Below the pieces are notes generated by a model. It was not told where the DNA came from, did no database searches, and saw only the letters and a list, made by a program, of their open reading frames with translations. Source: Emydura subglobosa (lineage: Eukaryota > Chordata > Testudines > Chelidae). Taken from it: DNA of 64,000 nucleotides. The number at the start of each line of letters is the position of its first letter. The stretch's first letter is position 1. The position numbers were made by a program, and so were the translations under genes. The stretch spans positions 95,920,759 through 95,984,758 of the forward strand of contig ML679946.1 of NCBI GenBank assembly GCA_007922225.1, given 5' to 3'. This document shows, in pieces, positions 22,995 through 34,597 of the stretch.

Positions 22995-24842
22995 ACACAG
23001 GCACAGGGAATTCAGATCCCTGAGCAATACTTGGAATGGTGTCATTTTGGGAGATAAGCAAGTGATTTAAGGGAAGAGAGCGAGTAATTAACGCTACAGA
23101 GTTTGGAGGGACAGTTGAAAGTTGTGCAAAGTGTTCTAAGGAATAGAATTCTCGGTTTCTTTGCAGACACTCTGAAGGAAAAATGGGCCCTTTTCCCAAA
23201 CGAACCGTCTGTAAATATGTAAATAATCAATTGTAATTAACTGCTGCAGGCAGAGAGACAATCTGATTTAAATAATTTGAATATGGACAATTTAGTCAAA
23301 ATTAGTAAAAGAACGTAGGGGTTTCCTTTGGAACTTAACTGCCTCCAGTGTATAAAAGGGAATGTAATCTGTATACAACTGTGTGAAAACTATTAAAGCA
23401 GTGCAAGAGATGTTGAGAAAAAGAATTTGTGTGTGAATATATAGTGTAACTATGTAAGGTTTTAAGGACCTAAACCAATACTTCTAGTTTGTAAAACCCT
23501 GTTTTGCAGATTTAAGATTAAAATGTTTTTGGGGTTTTTTTGTTTTTGTTTTTAAAATAATGCCACTAAAAATCCGTTTGAATGTTTCATTCAAAGTTGC
23601 AAAATTGACCAACACTTTTTGCTAGACACAGGTAAACTAGTGTTGTTTGGCTTTCTTATTAAGCATTCAACCCTTGAGAGGTACCTCAATGCTTTATAGG
23701 TTTAATATCTTTTTAAAATAAGGAACAAAGAATGTGGTCATGGCTGTGGCAGGGCAACCAGAACCAGAAGAATGAAAAAAAAAAAAAAAAGATTCTGGAT
23801 CCTTTTTTTGGTAACAAAATAGCAGATAAGAGCTGCAGTAAAAGAATAAGAAATTAAAAAGGAAGTGTCCTCCTGGAGCAACAGTAGAGCTGAAGTGCAC
23901 AGAAAAGCAATGTTAAAAACATTGACCCTTAAGGTGGCTCTGAGTAATCAGTCTATCACTTTGATAAGGGTAAGTAAAAACACAAGCACAAAACAAACAG
24001 TTACACCTTATGTAAAAATTGATATGGTTAAGGTAATGTTATAAAAGTTAAATTATTTAAAAAAATATGCATTTTCCCATGACATATGCAGTGTATAATG
24101 TAAAAAAGGTAAAAGAAATGTAGACCAAATTTGCTGCTTAATTTTAAATCCTGCCAGGGCTCAAAAAGAAGCCAGAAGAAGTTGTGTTTTCTTTTCAGAT
24201 CACTGTGTGCTTTAAGAATAAACAAAAGAGACAAAACAAAAACAAGGTGAAGACCGTACTTTACATTTTAAATGAGCCCATTGAACTTTTTGGAAACAGG
24301 CTAGCCCAACAGTATACCAGGTTAAAAAATAAAATTTTAAAATGTTTTGTCAAAGAAACAAAACACGCCATGGTTAACCACTAGTGGTGTCTATTAATGC
24401 AAATTTCCTGGGGCGGAAACCCTGCCCAGAGATGGTAACACAAAGAGGCTGCAAGTAATGGACACAAAAGAAAGAGGAGAAGCAAGTCAGTCCTGATACT
24501 TAGGGACAGGTTAACCCTTTGAAAGAAAAATCCCTTACAAATTTACCCCACCAGAACTCCAAGGATATAATTAAATTGAAGCCTATGCAAAGATTCCAAA
24601 AGGATATTGAGCACACGGCCCTCAGAGACATTATCTACATAAAAGGAACGGTATAACAAGGTACTTACAAACACCCACTTGTAATACTTGTTATAGATTT
24701 GATACTAATGTTGTTGTTATTACAAAACCTTGAAATAAATTTAATGGTAATGGGTAACCTTGCAACAATATAATATATATATAATGTGTATAGTTTTGGG
24801 GAAAACCTTTAGGTATGCTAGAAATGGTAACTGGAAACACAC
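22995..24842 (+). other. ERV internal DNA without recognisable genes
   Basis: AT-rich sequence with stops in all frames. No pol motif was found on either strand. A TATAAAAG word at about 23351 might be an internal promoter, but nothing else supports it. An A-run lies at about 23776-23791. Confidence 0.5.
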
Positions 24843-26014
24843 CGAGACCCGTCCATGCCTAGGGCAGCCACCTGAAAATGCCAAGGTCAGGGCAGGCTGC
24901 AAAAGGAGAGCAGATTCTCCCAGCACTGGTGGGTGACGCTGAAGTCAGACTTCCCAACCAGCCACAAACAGTGCTTCTGATTCCCCACACTGGTTATCAA
25001 GAAGCCAAAATAAAAATATACACAGTCCCCTTTACTGCATTTCAGTCTCTGGCTCCCAATCAGCCACTAGGTCCAGTAAAGAGATCAGTTATTTAAACTG
25101 TATGCTCTTTACTAAAAAGGTTTCTCCTGACCCCAAAGGGTCAGCCACATTACCAGATCAATATAAATTTAGATCTTACCCAAAATACCACACTGCCAGC
25201 CAATCCTTTAGTAACTAAAACTAAAGGTTTATTATAAAAAGAAAGAAACAAACTATAAGAGAAATGTTAAAGGATTAAAGCAATCAGGTTTGAAAGTCCA
25301 TATATATCAGGTTTCTAGAAGAACTGTGGAGTTTGCTGGCTTGTATAGTCCCTCTGGTATACATCCAGTATCTGGATGGATCTCAGTCCTTTGTTTCACA
25401 GCTTCAGTAGATGAGTTGATCCAGAGGTAGATGATGACTGAAAGACAGACTAAAGACTGCTGACTGAAGATGAAGACAGACTAAAGACAAAATGGACGTC
25501 ATGCAGCTGCCTTTTATGTCCTTTGGCCTAGGCCATGCTGCTTGTGGAATTTTACAGGAATAAAATGGAGTCCAGAGTCACATGAGTAAGTCCTGGTGAC
25601 TCCTCAGGTATATCCCTGGCTTCTCCCCCTGGACCCCTTGTACCTGTGAATTTCTTAATGGGCCATTAAGCAGGCTATTGCTGCAGCCATACTGTCTGGG
25701 GTATCGCCCAGACACAGCCCAATTTGAAATAAAGATATATCAAACATACCCATAACTTCCATTATACACATAACACATGAACATAAACATTATCATCTTA
25801 CTTAGCACATTATAGCCTTTCTAACAGTACCTGATATGGCATATCTCACATGAATTATTATGATTCTGATGTATTGATGTTAAATAACATAATAAATGCC
25901 CCTTCCCCCCCCCAATATAGCCAGCGTGACACCCCCAACGCGAGATTGGTGTAGAAGGGAGTAATTGGAGCTCCTGAATACACCTCAAGGGCCCCCCTAA
26001 TCCAGCCAGCATCA
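24843..26014 (-). mobile_element. LTR of the second family, antisense insertion in the ERV, target duplication CACAC
   Basis: The reverse complement is collinear with the solo LTR at 16130-17173. It starts (minus strand) TGTGATGCTGGCTGG and ends ...GGTCTCG where the other ends GGTCACA. CACAC flanks it at 24838-24842 and 26015-26019. The polyadenylation signal AATAAA lies at 25228-25233 on the minus strand. Its 5' end carries the terminal motif twice, at 26014 and again at 25931 (TGTCACGCTGG), 83 bp apart; the other copy has one. It is younger than the ERV it interrupts. Confidence 0.85.
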
Positions 26015-26450
26015 CACACACCTCATGTTAAAAAGCCTTATGGTAATGCTGCTTCTCAGCTATTACCTGTAGATAAATTTAACAGTTGGCACACCAGAGA
26101 AAACATTACAAAACCTGGTCTGTTGTGTAAAAAGAAAAACAGAGGTACATCACCTCATGAATTTCATAAATAAATAGTCGGATAATTCATCCTAAACCCT
26201 TAAAAGGGTAGAAGCTATTAAAACCTGGCCTGCCTACAGAACAAAACCACAAAAAGTATTGGGGTAATCCCTCTGTTTTGCCTGCAATCAGCATGGAGAT
26301 TTGTAAAAGGAAAAGGTATTTTATGCGATAATATGCCTCTCCCCCTCCCCCCCAAGGGGCAGAAAAATGTTTTTTGTCTTTCAGAACTTCAGGAAAAGCT
26401 GGCACCAGCAAAACAGCTAAAGAAAAACCGAAAGTACCACTGATTTACTG

Positions 26451-26717
26451 TTGAGACAAAGATTGTGTGTTGTGTTTTGTGTCTTGCTGCTAGCGTTGTT
26501 GTGTATTGTGTTAAGAAAGGGGATACAAAGGATTCAGAAGCACTTTAACTGTATTTACAGAAACAAATGTTGCAGAAGGGCAGAGATCAAGAAATGCCAG
26601 TCTGTTAACAGGGAGACCTCCACAGGTAATGAAGTCATGTTTAAAGGCAAAATACACATGGAACACAAGATTTATGTGTTGGGCAGGAACAAAAACAAAC
26701 AAAACAAAGAATCATAA
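26451..26717 (+). pseudogene. ERV ORF with N-terminal hydrophobic segment (possible env start)
   Basis: An 88-codon frame. Residues 4-22 form a strong hydrophobic segment (VVFCVLLLALLCIVL) after a basic start, like a signal peptide or leader anchor. A Cys- and Lys-rich stretch follows. It lies upstream of the env-like fragments and inside the same provirus, so it may be the start of a decayed envelope gene. No sequence family is recognised. Confidence 0.35.
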
Positions 26718-27024
26718 ACCTCTAGCATGTAAGCCTAGCTGGATGTGGTATAAAATTGGATATAAGAGAAGGAAGGCCATTACAGTTCCTTCCCTGATTA
26801 CTATAAAGGAAAGTACAGTAAAAGTCCAGTGAAGGTATAGCTGCTCTAATACTATCTCAGTGTAAAATACTGAAGGCTATTGGATTTGCTTGGTAGCCAA
26901 GAGGGGTGAGTAGCCTAAAATAAGGCTCCCAAGAAGTGTATTGAAAACTGTTTTGGGTGGAACTGAATTAAAGGTTAAAATACTCAATGCTGCTAATATA
27001 AAGGTATTGGTAAACAAACTAAGC

Positions 27025-27105
27025 CAGCGGTTCCCAACCCTCTTGTGTGTGTGCACCCCTTTTCAACCTCCAATCATTTTGCGGACCACAGGTTGGGAAC
27101 TGCTG
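27025..27105. mobile_element. 81-bp hAT MITE in the ERV, 8-bp target duplication
   Basis: The ends CAGCGGTTCCCAACC and GGTTGGGAACTGCTG are inverted repeats with one mismatch. AACTAAGC is duplicated exactly at 27017-27024 and 27106-27113. There is no coding capacity. Such short hAT derivatives are moved by a related transposase. Confidence 0.95.
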
Positions 27106-27203
27106 AACTAAGCTATGTTACAGCTGAGATACGAGAATTGAAAAAACCCATCAGTGCATGCATCCTTGTCAAAATTAGGAATGGGGTAACAATTATTTTC
27201 TAA

Positions 27204-27990
27204 AATATTGCCAGTATGTCACAGCAAGCAGAAAAGGATCTGTTACTTTTAGCAGGAACTATGGATACAATAGAAGAAAATGTATCCTTAGCACTAGCCT
27301 GTACACAGGCCCAGAAAATAAGTCAGCAATCGGTCATTCAAATAATCTGAGAAGGCATGCAAGAAAATTTGCCTCTGGAAATAAAAAGTTGTTCTGAAAG
27401 AAATGTTACAGAAGGGAAAAAACAGTTAATTAATGGCATGGTGGAAATCGGTAAACTTTACACTAAAGACCAAATGATTCTAAGAGCATATGCAATAACT
27501 GTACACCCCAATCTCACTATTGCAATATATACAGTGGTACCCGGGGGAATCCAGCTAACAAAGAATTGGTTATGTATTCCACTGATCACCATTCCTGCGC
27601 ATATAAAGAACATCAACAAAGAAAATCTACTGACAAGTTTCAGTATGTGGCCCATGAAAATTTGGGATATGTGTGTGAGGAAAGAGATGAATGTTTTTAT
27701 GTTAAAGACAAAGATGTATGTTTGATATATTCACTGAACAAAAATCAGCTGTTGTGTGTGCAGGAAGGGAATGCATTTGTGTTAGAAGTCATTGTCCAAT
27801 GGTAGTAGTAGATGATAGTGAATTGTATTTTCTGACTTATTTAGTTAATAGATATTTTTGTAATATTACTAAGATTAAAAATTGTAATTTTGAATACTAT
27901 GTACCCGTGTGGACTGTAAGCGACTTGAAGTTTAAACCACAGCTGTATCACAATGAAACATCTGTAACCTTAGGCATGAATATGACATGA
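27204..27990 (+). pseudogene. Retroviral env-like region, three overlapping broken frames
   Basis: Open frames in three phases follow one another: 27357-27725 (extended upstream to about 27216 apart from a TGA just before 27357), 27566-27805 and 27718-27990. The first contains potential N-glycosylation sites (NVT, NLT). The later two carry regularly spaced cysteines (CxxxDECF, NRYFCNIT, IKNC), as in retroviral surface or transmembrane glycoproteins. They occupy the place between gag/pol and the 3' LTR where env belongs. Frameshifts between the three frames and the stop make it non-functional. The retroviral genus cannot be told. Confidence 0.45.
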
Positions 27991-28394
27991 TAAGAAAATT
28001 ATAGGTCCATCTTATGTTACATTCACAGTTGCAATATATTGCGTAGACGGGAGAACAAATACGTATTGAAGTACAACATGTAAATACAAAAATCACTCAA
28101 ATGCTGAAAATTATTGCAGACACAGGACAACACTCATAGTGGGAAACACTATTGGGATAATGGTTCACCCCCTTGCAGTGATCATTGGAATCCGTTTGGC
28201 TTAATTAGTAAGCATAATAACTTTGGTTTGCTGGATAAAGAGAACAGTTTGGAGAATACAGGAAGCTGATATACAAACTCAAATAAGGCCCTTGTTAATT
28301 ATACCCAGGAGGCAAACCCAGGCTCAGCAGGTCTGAGTATGGGACTCCTATAATAGTAATGACTGCTTTGGTTAAAGCATCATTAAGGCGGGAC

Positions 28395-29506
28395 TGTAAG
28401 ATCGGAGGCCTTGGTTTTTGGCTAAGCTTAGGCCTCCTTCTTGGGCTAAGCAGTAGCAGCCATATTAGGAGAGACAGCGGCCGTAAGCTAAGTGGCATGT
28501 AGTCACATCTTCACATTCCTGAAACTACTTCAAAACAACGTAATATCAGGCTGTTAAGAAGGTGCTACTGTCTTAATAGCATCTACAACCACCAGATAAC
28601 GAAACAGATATTAAGATGTTTAAAGAAAACTTTGTTTGATGGCATTGTGTCTGGAAAGAGATCACTTATCAACAGTTGTGCTTGTAAAATCTACACCTTT
28701 TATTGTTTTGCCTTTACAGTACCCATTTCTCTATTGTTTATCTGAAAGATTTCTGTCCGGTTCTTTGATTGTTTCTGTCCGTTGCATAACTAAGTGTGCA
28801 CTATTGAAATCAATTAAGGTGGTAGATCTGATTGGTTAAAGAAGTGTTTCGTAATGGGCTAGGATTGGTGGTTTGTAGTACTTTAGTTTAAATGATTGGT
28901 TAAGGTACAGCTAAGCAGGACCCAAGTTTTAACTATATAAACTAAGGTTCAAAAGGAAGTGCTTTGGAGCTTAACTCCAGGACACAGCCCAAGAAGACCA
29001 GAGTTGCCAGACCTCAACACCCTGCCAACCATACTATGCAGAAGCTGGAGTCCCAGATGATCTAATCCTGATAGGCCACCAGGAGAAGTTTATCTGCCTT
29101 ATTGGGAGTGGTGAGCAGTGTATGCTTAGCGTGTGTATTCTGTTCTGGTAATTGTTCATTAATAGGAAATTACTGTGTAAGGCTCCTTCACTGGAAAAAG
29201 TTCCTGCAAACTCACAGTAGCAGACACCCAGAGCCCTACGAATTTGGGAAAGGGTGTGGGTACTTATATTAACCAGGTTAGTTTCACTTGGAGCTCTACA
29301 GACTGGGAATGGGTGACTCAGAGTCCTAAAGTGTGAATTGAGTAAAGGTAGGTGCCTTCCCCGCCTGGAGCCCTACGGATTGGGGAAGGGTGGGTGTGCC
29401 TAAATTAACCGGGTTATGCCTTGAACCCTACAGATTGGGGTAAAGGTGGGATGCCCTAGTGTGGGGGTAACAGATTTGGTGGAGAAGTCAGGCAACCTAA
29501 GGTCTT
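28395..29506 (+). repeat. 3' LTR of the endogenous retrovirus
   Basis: Direct copy of 21515-22650. It begins TGTAAGATCGGAGG just after a short purine-rich tract (aaggcggga, 28385-28393) that could be the polypurine tract. TATATAAA is at 28934-28941. It lacks about 40 bp of the U5 tandem-repeat region present in the 5' copy and has a few extra bases at its start. Confidence 0.85.
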
Positions 29507-31413
29507 CAATCCCAAACCACTTTATATAGCAAGTGGAGTGGATCATGTCATCCGCCACTGAAATGAGCTACCTCTGGAGTGAAACACAGCAAGTGTGCAT
29601 AGTGCAGAGTACCACAACCTAGGAGTGAACGGCAAGTGAAGAATGCTGTTTTCAGTTGAAACAACAGGCAGAAGATAGGACAGTGGAATGGAATTCCCCA
29701 ACTTGGCCAGGACACCAGGGTTAACATCAGTACTTCTATGCAATAGGCTCACCTGACTAGAGGTGGTCACAGAATTCATCTGAGAGGTAGCATCTCCAGC
29801 AGTGCAATGGTTTCTAAGGCTGTGCTAAGGCATTGGCTCAGAGCCTGGTGGTACCATGGCACCCTCTCTACCACAACAAGGTGTTCCCTGGGAGACTCCT
29901 ATGCAAGTGCTTCCCTGTTCTGCCCCAGCTTCATGCACTTGATACCACGGTGTTTACGGGCAGGCTGCATGTTCAGATTTGCTAAACAAACTGCACTTCA
30001 AGGTTTGTCACATGAAGTTAGTTTACACTGCCACAAAGAGCTTTACCAACAATATTACAAAAAGGCTGATCTACTGTGAGCTCTGGGCAAATGGACCTTG
30101 TGCTTCTCATTCTGTTGCTAACTCAGCATTAAAACCCTCCTCCTCCACTTCTCTTTACAACATGAGCTTTTGCAATTGGATTGTGTTGCTATGGCAGAAA
30201 TAAAAAACCAAACCATCCCTTTCTTCTGCCTTTAAAAAGAACACAATCATTGGTATCACTGGGGAAGGTCTCTGGCATTAATTATAAATAAATGTTATAC
30301 CTGCTATAATAACATAGGATTTATAGCACTAAATTGCTTGCTGCTGTTTAAACCTGTGAAGCTGTCACAGCACGATGCAGATAAGAAGCGAAAAAGTGAG
30401 GGTACTGCAGTTCGTATTTTACTGCCTATTACAATGAATGTGTAAGTACAATAAAACAAACAATTACTTAGGGCATGTGTGCACATGTGTGCACGTGCAC
30501 ACACACACACAAATATTCCACTGTATGTCTAAACTGATGGGTGGTTTTGCCACACATTCTGGCTTAACATAAAAAGCAGTGCTACAGTAATACAATGGTA
30601 ATAATAAGAACAGACAGGCAGGCTCAGGACTGAATGGAAGAAACAATGGCTACCTTCAAAATAACTGGCTAGGAGAACCCGGGCTAGCAACCCCCGGGTC
30701 TATAAAGAATGTTATGCCAGCAATGTTATGCCACTTGCTTCTGGCTCTAGCTACAGTGACATGTCTCAGCATGAGTGGAATAAAGAGAGTGACCCTGTTC
30801 AGTTTGCTACTCCGAAGGTCTTGATTTTCCAGTTCCCCCAGGCCTTATAGAGAAGTAATGAGCAGACATTCAAAATGTCAGTGCTTTCCAGTGGTGGCAA
30901 GGCAACGGATTATTACGCAGCCTCGTAACATATTGGTTTCTGAACAAGAAATATCTGTTGGCACACTAGTAGGTGGTCAGCTGCCAAGGCATTACCCATG
31001 GGAGGACATGGGATGGATGAGGGCTGAATGCAGGACAGAAGGGTGGGAACAAGACCAATAAAGACCTGAGACACAACATAAAAGATTTCAAGGTATCATT
31101 TGTTAGAAAGAAGAAAACTAAGGAGGATGTAAAACAACTGGTGCAGTAAAGTGAGTGACAGCCACACAGATATGCACTAGCTTTCCTTCTCAGAGAAGAT
31201 TCAGGTGCCCATTTAGTTCTCTGAACAGCAGTACCAGGAGGCTGCTCAGAGCTCAGGTTTGGGTGTTTCTAGGGTTGCTAGTGCCAGCTCAGAGCAAGAG
31301 CCTTTGTAGCTGGTGTGTTAGGGTTATCTGCTGCACCTCCGCATATGAAGTATTGCATTATTTGAATCAACTTTTCTACAGTCTGGGGGACGTTTTAGAG
31401 TGAAGATGTCCAC
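29507..31413. other. Non-coding stretch
   Basis: No exon or complete repeat recognised. A short CA/GT purine-pyrimidine alternation lies at about 30478-30511. Confidence 0.5.
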
Positions 31414-31530
31414 GATAGAGATGAGATAATATCTTTCATCGGACTAGAAGTTGGCCCAATAAAAAAGAGGACTTCGCCCATCCTGTTTCTCTAATATCCT
31501 GGGACCAAGACAATTACAACAACACTGCAA
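31414..31530. repeat. Collapsed copy of the fold-back element of 1944-2551
   Basis: 'gataatatctttcatcggac' is followed at once by 'gttggcccaataaaaaagag' and then tttctctaatatcctgggacc. The two end arms are joined with nearly no loop. The right part matches 2465-2545 closely. Confidence 0.65.
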
Positions 31531-31582
31531 ACATGTTAGAGATGTCTATTTTGCATGTGCAACATTTGTATTTTAGATATAC

Positions 31583-31585
<3 letters not shown>

Positions 31586-31679
<94 letters not shown>
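31586..31679 (+). repeat. (TG)47 microsatellite
   Basis: An uninterrupted TG dinucleotide run of about 94 bases. The reading frames over it give only Cys-Val or Thr-His repeats. Confidence 0.97.
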
Positions 31680-31680
<1 letters not shown>

Positions 31681-31744
31681 GTTCAAATTCTGTACAGTGT
31701 TTAGTGCCGATCATCTGCTGGAGCCCCAATGGTCATTCTGGCAC

Positions 31745-31823
31745 AAATACTGCCCCTCATTTACATCCATGCAAATCCATTCAAGTCAGTGTGATTGCAC
31801 TGGTATAACTGAAGGCAGAATTT
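31745..31823. repeat. Palindromic dispersed element
   Basis: The left aaatactgcccctcatttac pairs imperfectly with the right gtataactgaaggcagaattt. The centre has cattcaagtcagtg. Confidence 0.55.
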
Positions 31824-33910
31824 AGCACTAGAGGTCTATGGGTTCATTTGTCAATTGGATAATGTACATAGATGTTTCCTGTTCTTTTTCACTACGGACT
31901 AAATCTTGAGGTCTTTATACTCCAGGCTCAAGCCAAATCTGCTTGAAATCAGTGGGACTTTCCATGGACTCCCAGTCCTTACTCCAACTCTCCATTTTCC
32001 AATGCACTAAGGAATTCAGGATTACTATTATTGTATATTTACAGTAGGGTCCAGTCTGTGTTAGACACTTTCCAAACACTTAAGGATGGATCTTGTTCCA
32101 AGCAGCTCACAATCAAACAGTGTAGAGGAAGGGCAAATATAGGCAAATTATATACAAATCAACTTGATTTACATTAAGATGCATGGCAAAAGTGGGTCTT
32201 TAGTGTGGGCTTTGGATCAGGCCCTATATTTCCAAGGGTATAATGAACATGAGCTGGTATCAATTACCAAATTGCCATATTAATCAGAAATAGATCCCTC
32301 TGTATCCTAAAATATTGGCCATTCTCTGGTTTAGAGCAATTTTTTGTATAGGGATAGGAATTCATTAATGATCACTAGAACTGATGGTTAGAGTTGGAAA
32401 AGAGATAAATAACTATTAGGAATGCCACTCAGTCATTATTATAATTAAGCAAATATCTGCTTCTTTTATTGTTGGAACCCGGCCCTTTTGTATCTAACCC
32501 AGCAGCAATTTACAGAGTTGGCAGGCACAGGCATATCAGTATATTTGAATGGGTGAGAAAGGAATTTCTGGATTAGGTCACTGGTTGGTCAGGTCATTTA
32601 TCATCTCAGTTATTTCAGGTCACTAGTTACTCCCTATTTCCAGAAAGGAAAGTCCACTTATATTTCCTTAGCTAGACTGGTGTTTGCTTTAACTTCGCTC
32701 AGTTCTATGGGGATTTTCTCCCTGAATTAAAGATGTTCTCCCTCTGTTCACAAACAATTAAAAATCAAAAATTGCTAGGAAGGACTTTTTGTTAAGTCAC
32801 AGCATCAGGACTGACTGCATGGTTAGGTCAGACATTTCATCCATCCACAGAATTTGCTCAAAACCCAACCCACAGTCTCTAGTCCTTATAGTAGGTGTGG
32901 GCAGAGTGGGGCACATGAACCAACGGCAGGCAGTGGCTGGCCTCCCATTCTCCACTCACATACATCCAGCCAGGATTTGCAATATCAAAGCCGAAGTGGC
33001 TCTGAGGAACCTTAGTACTTCAGGAGACCGCCCTGCTCCATCTCTAGCATCTCTCCTCCAATTTGTGATGCCTTGTGAAGGAAAAGGTAAGGTTGGCATT
33101 ATGGCTTAAATAGCCAGCCCCACAGTGACGGTCATCCAGTATTTATATTTCTTAGTTCACGCCTCGTAAAATGCCCAGTTACTGGGCTTTTGAACACTGA
33201 ATTGAACATTTACCCTATGCTTTTATGAGACAGTGCCAATCAAATGTAAGGAAAATAAATGTTTTATGCTGCCTCTCTCCGTTTCATCTTGACATCAAAT
33301 ATGGCATAAAAAAATCCACCCCAAGTCAGTATGTAATTCTATATAAATACATACAGGATTTTAGCATTTGGGAGGTTCCACTGGGTTCTTATCTCTGAAT
33401 GGAGTTTTAAAGCATGAACTGAACACACACAAAAAATCCTCCTGCTTCATGTTTAGGGATGTTTCAGTCTTTTTAGCATCACCACAGTATAAAAATAAAA
33501 GTGCCAAACACATTAACCTTCCCTGGGTCTGTTTAGCCTGGATTTGTCCTAGCAAGGGAGATTCAAAGCTGCAGGAATGCATGAGCACAGCAGAATAAGG
33601 CAGTGAGGCATTTTAAGTGACTCTGTTTGTCTTAACTTCCCTGCACAAAAATACCTTGTTGTCTCGTTATGATGTGGCATTGTCATCTTCCCTTTTTACA
33701 ACGGTCTCTAGACTAGACTGTGTTTTTTATATCAAGGGAGCTGCACAGAGACTGTTGCTTCTTAAGATGATCAATCACAAATCTTCACTAGTATCAGAGC
33801 TGTTTGAAAAGGCGTGTCCTCTTTCAGCACAATTAAAGAAAATGTCCTATCTTATGTTATTGATTAAAAATGTACCCAAAACCTACTCCAGCTGTAGCCA
33901 CACCCTAATA
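31824..33910. other. Non-coding stretch with an old repeat fragment
   Basis: About 32060-32115 (agacactttcc ... gcagctcacaatcaaac) resembles an old amniote interspersed repeat. The 106-codon frame at 32789-33109 has no recognisable domain. Confidence 0.45.
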
Positions 33911-34597
33911 CTGGGGACCGACGAGCTAGGCAGCAGTTCCGCAGAAAAGAACCTGGGGGTAACAGTGGATAAGAAGCTGGATATGAGTCAGCAGTGTGCC
34001 CTGGTTGTCAAGAAGGCTAATAGCCTATTGGGCTGCATTAGTAGGAGCATTTCCAGCAGATCACGTGAAGTGATCATTCCCCTCTATTCGGCATTGGTGA
34101 GGCCGCATTTGGAGTATTGTGTCCAGTTTTGGGCCCCCCACTACAACAAGGATGTGGAAAAGTTAGAGAGAGTCCAGCGGAGGGCAACAAAAATGATTAG
34201 GGGGCTGGAGCACAAGATGTATGAGGAGAGGCTGAGGGAACTAGGCTTGTTCAGTCTACAGAAGAGAAGAATGAGGGGGGATTTGATAGCAGCCTTTAAC
34301 TACCTGAAAGGGGGTTCCAGGGAGGATAGGGTACGCTGTTCTCGGTGGTGGCAGATGACAGAACAAGGAGCAACGGTCTCAAGTTGCAGGGGGGGAGGTC
34401 TAGGTTGGACATTAGGAAAAAGGTGGTGAAGCACTGGAATGGGTTACCTAGGGAGGTGGTGGAATCTCCATCTTTAGAGGTTTTTAAGGTGCGGCTTGAC
34501 AAAACCCTCGCTGGGATTATTTAGCTGAGGTTAGCTCTGCTCTGAGCAGGGGGTTGGACTAGAGGTCCCTTCCAACTCTATGATTCTATGATTGTAT
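33911..34597 (+). mobile_element. CR1 LINE 3' end with ORF2 C-terminal fragment
   Basis: Collinear with the 3' third of the CR1 at 11697-13977, in plus orientation, and the same subfamily by sequence. The coding part starts at [10 protein letters not shown] and includes [14 protein letters not shown]. Here the equivalent of codon 604 is intact. A one-base-type frame change near 34330 and a deletion of about 15 bases near 34425 break the end of the frame. The 3' tail is tatgattctatgattgtatg. The 270-codon open frame at 33617-34429 is a chance fusion of unrelated upstream DNA with this fragment. Confidence 0.92.

Larger units (their letters stand above)
21515..29506 (+). mobile_element. Endogenous retrovirus with paired LTRs, internal part largely degraded
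   Basis: Two direct LTRs (21515-22650 and 28395-29506) bracket about 5.7 kb. The interior shows a small gag-position ORF and an env-like region with broken frames. I cannot find any reverse transcriptase, integrase or protease motif, so pol has been lost or was never there. An inverted LTR of another family (24843-26014) and an 81-bp hAT MITE (27025-27105) inserted later. The flanks do not show a matching target duplication: the bases left of 21515 are ttatgc, and those right of 29506 are caatc. The class cannot be assigned without pol. Confidence 0.82.

Noticed and set aside
23351..23358. Internal retroviral promoter (TATAAAAG)
   Set aside because: A lone TATA word in AT-rich DNA; no downstream initiator or coding start supports it.
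31514..31808. ORFs on both strands across the TG repeat
   Set aside because: They consist of Cys-Val or Thr-His dipeptide repeats read from a microsatellite.
33617..33910. Upstream part of the 270-codon ORF as a gene joined to CR1
   Set aside because: CR1 homology starts abruptly at about 33911; the upstream residues show no similarity and are a chance extension.
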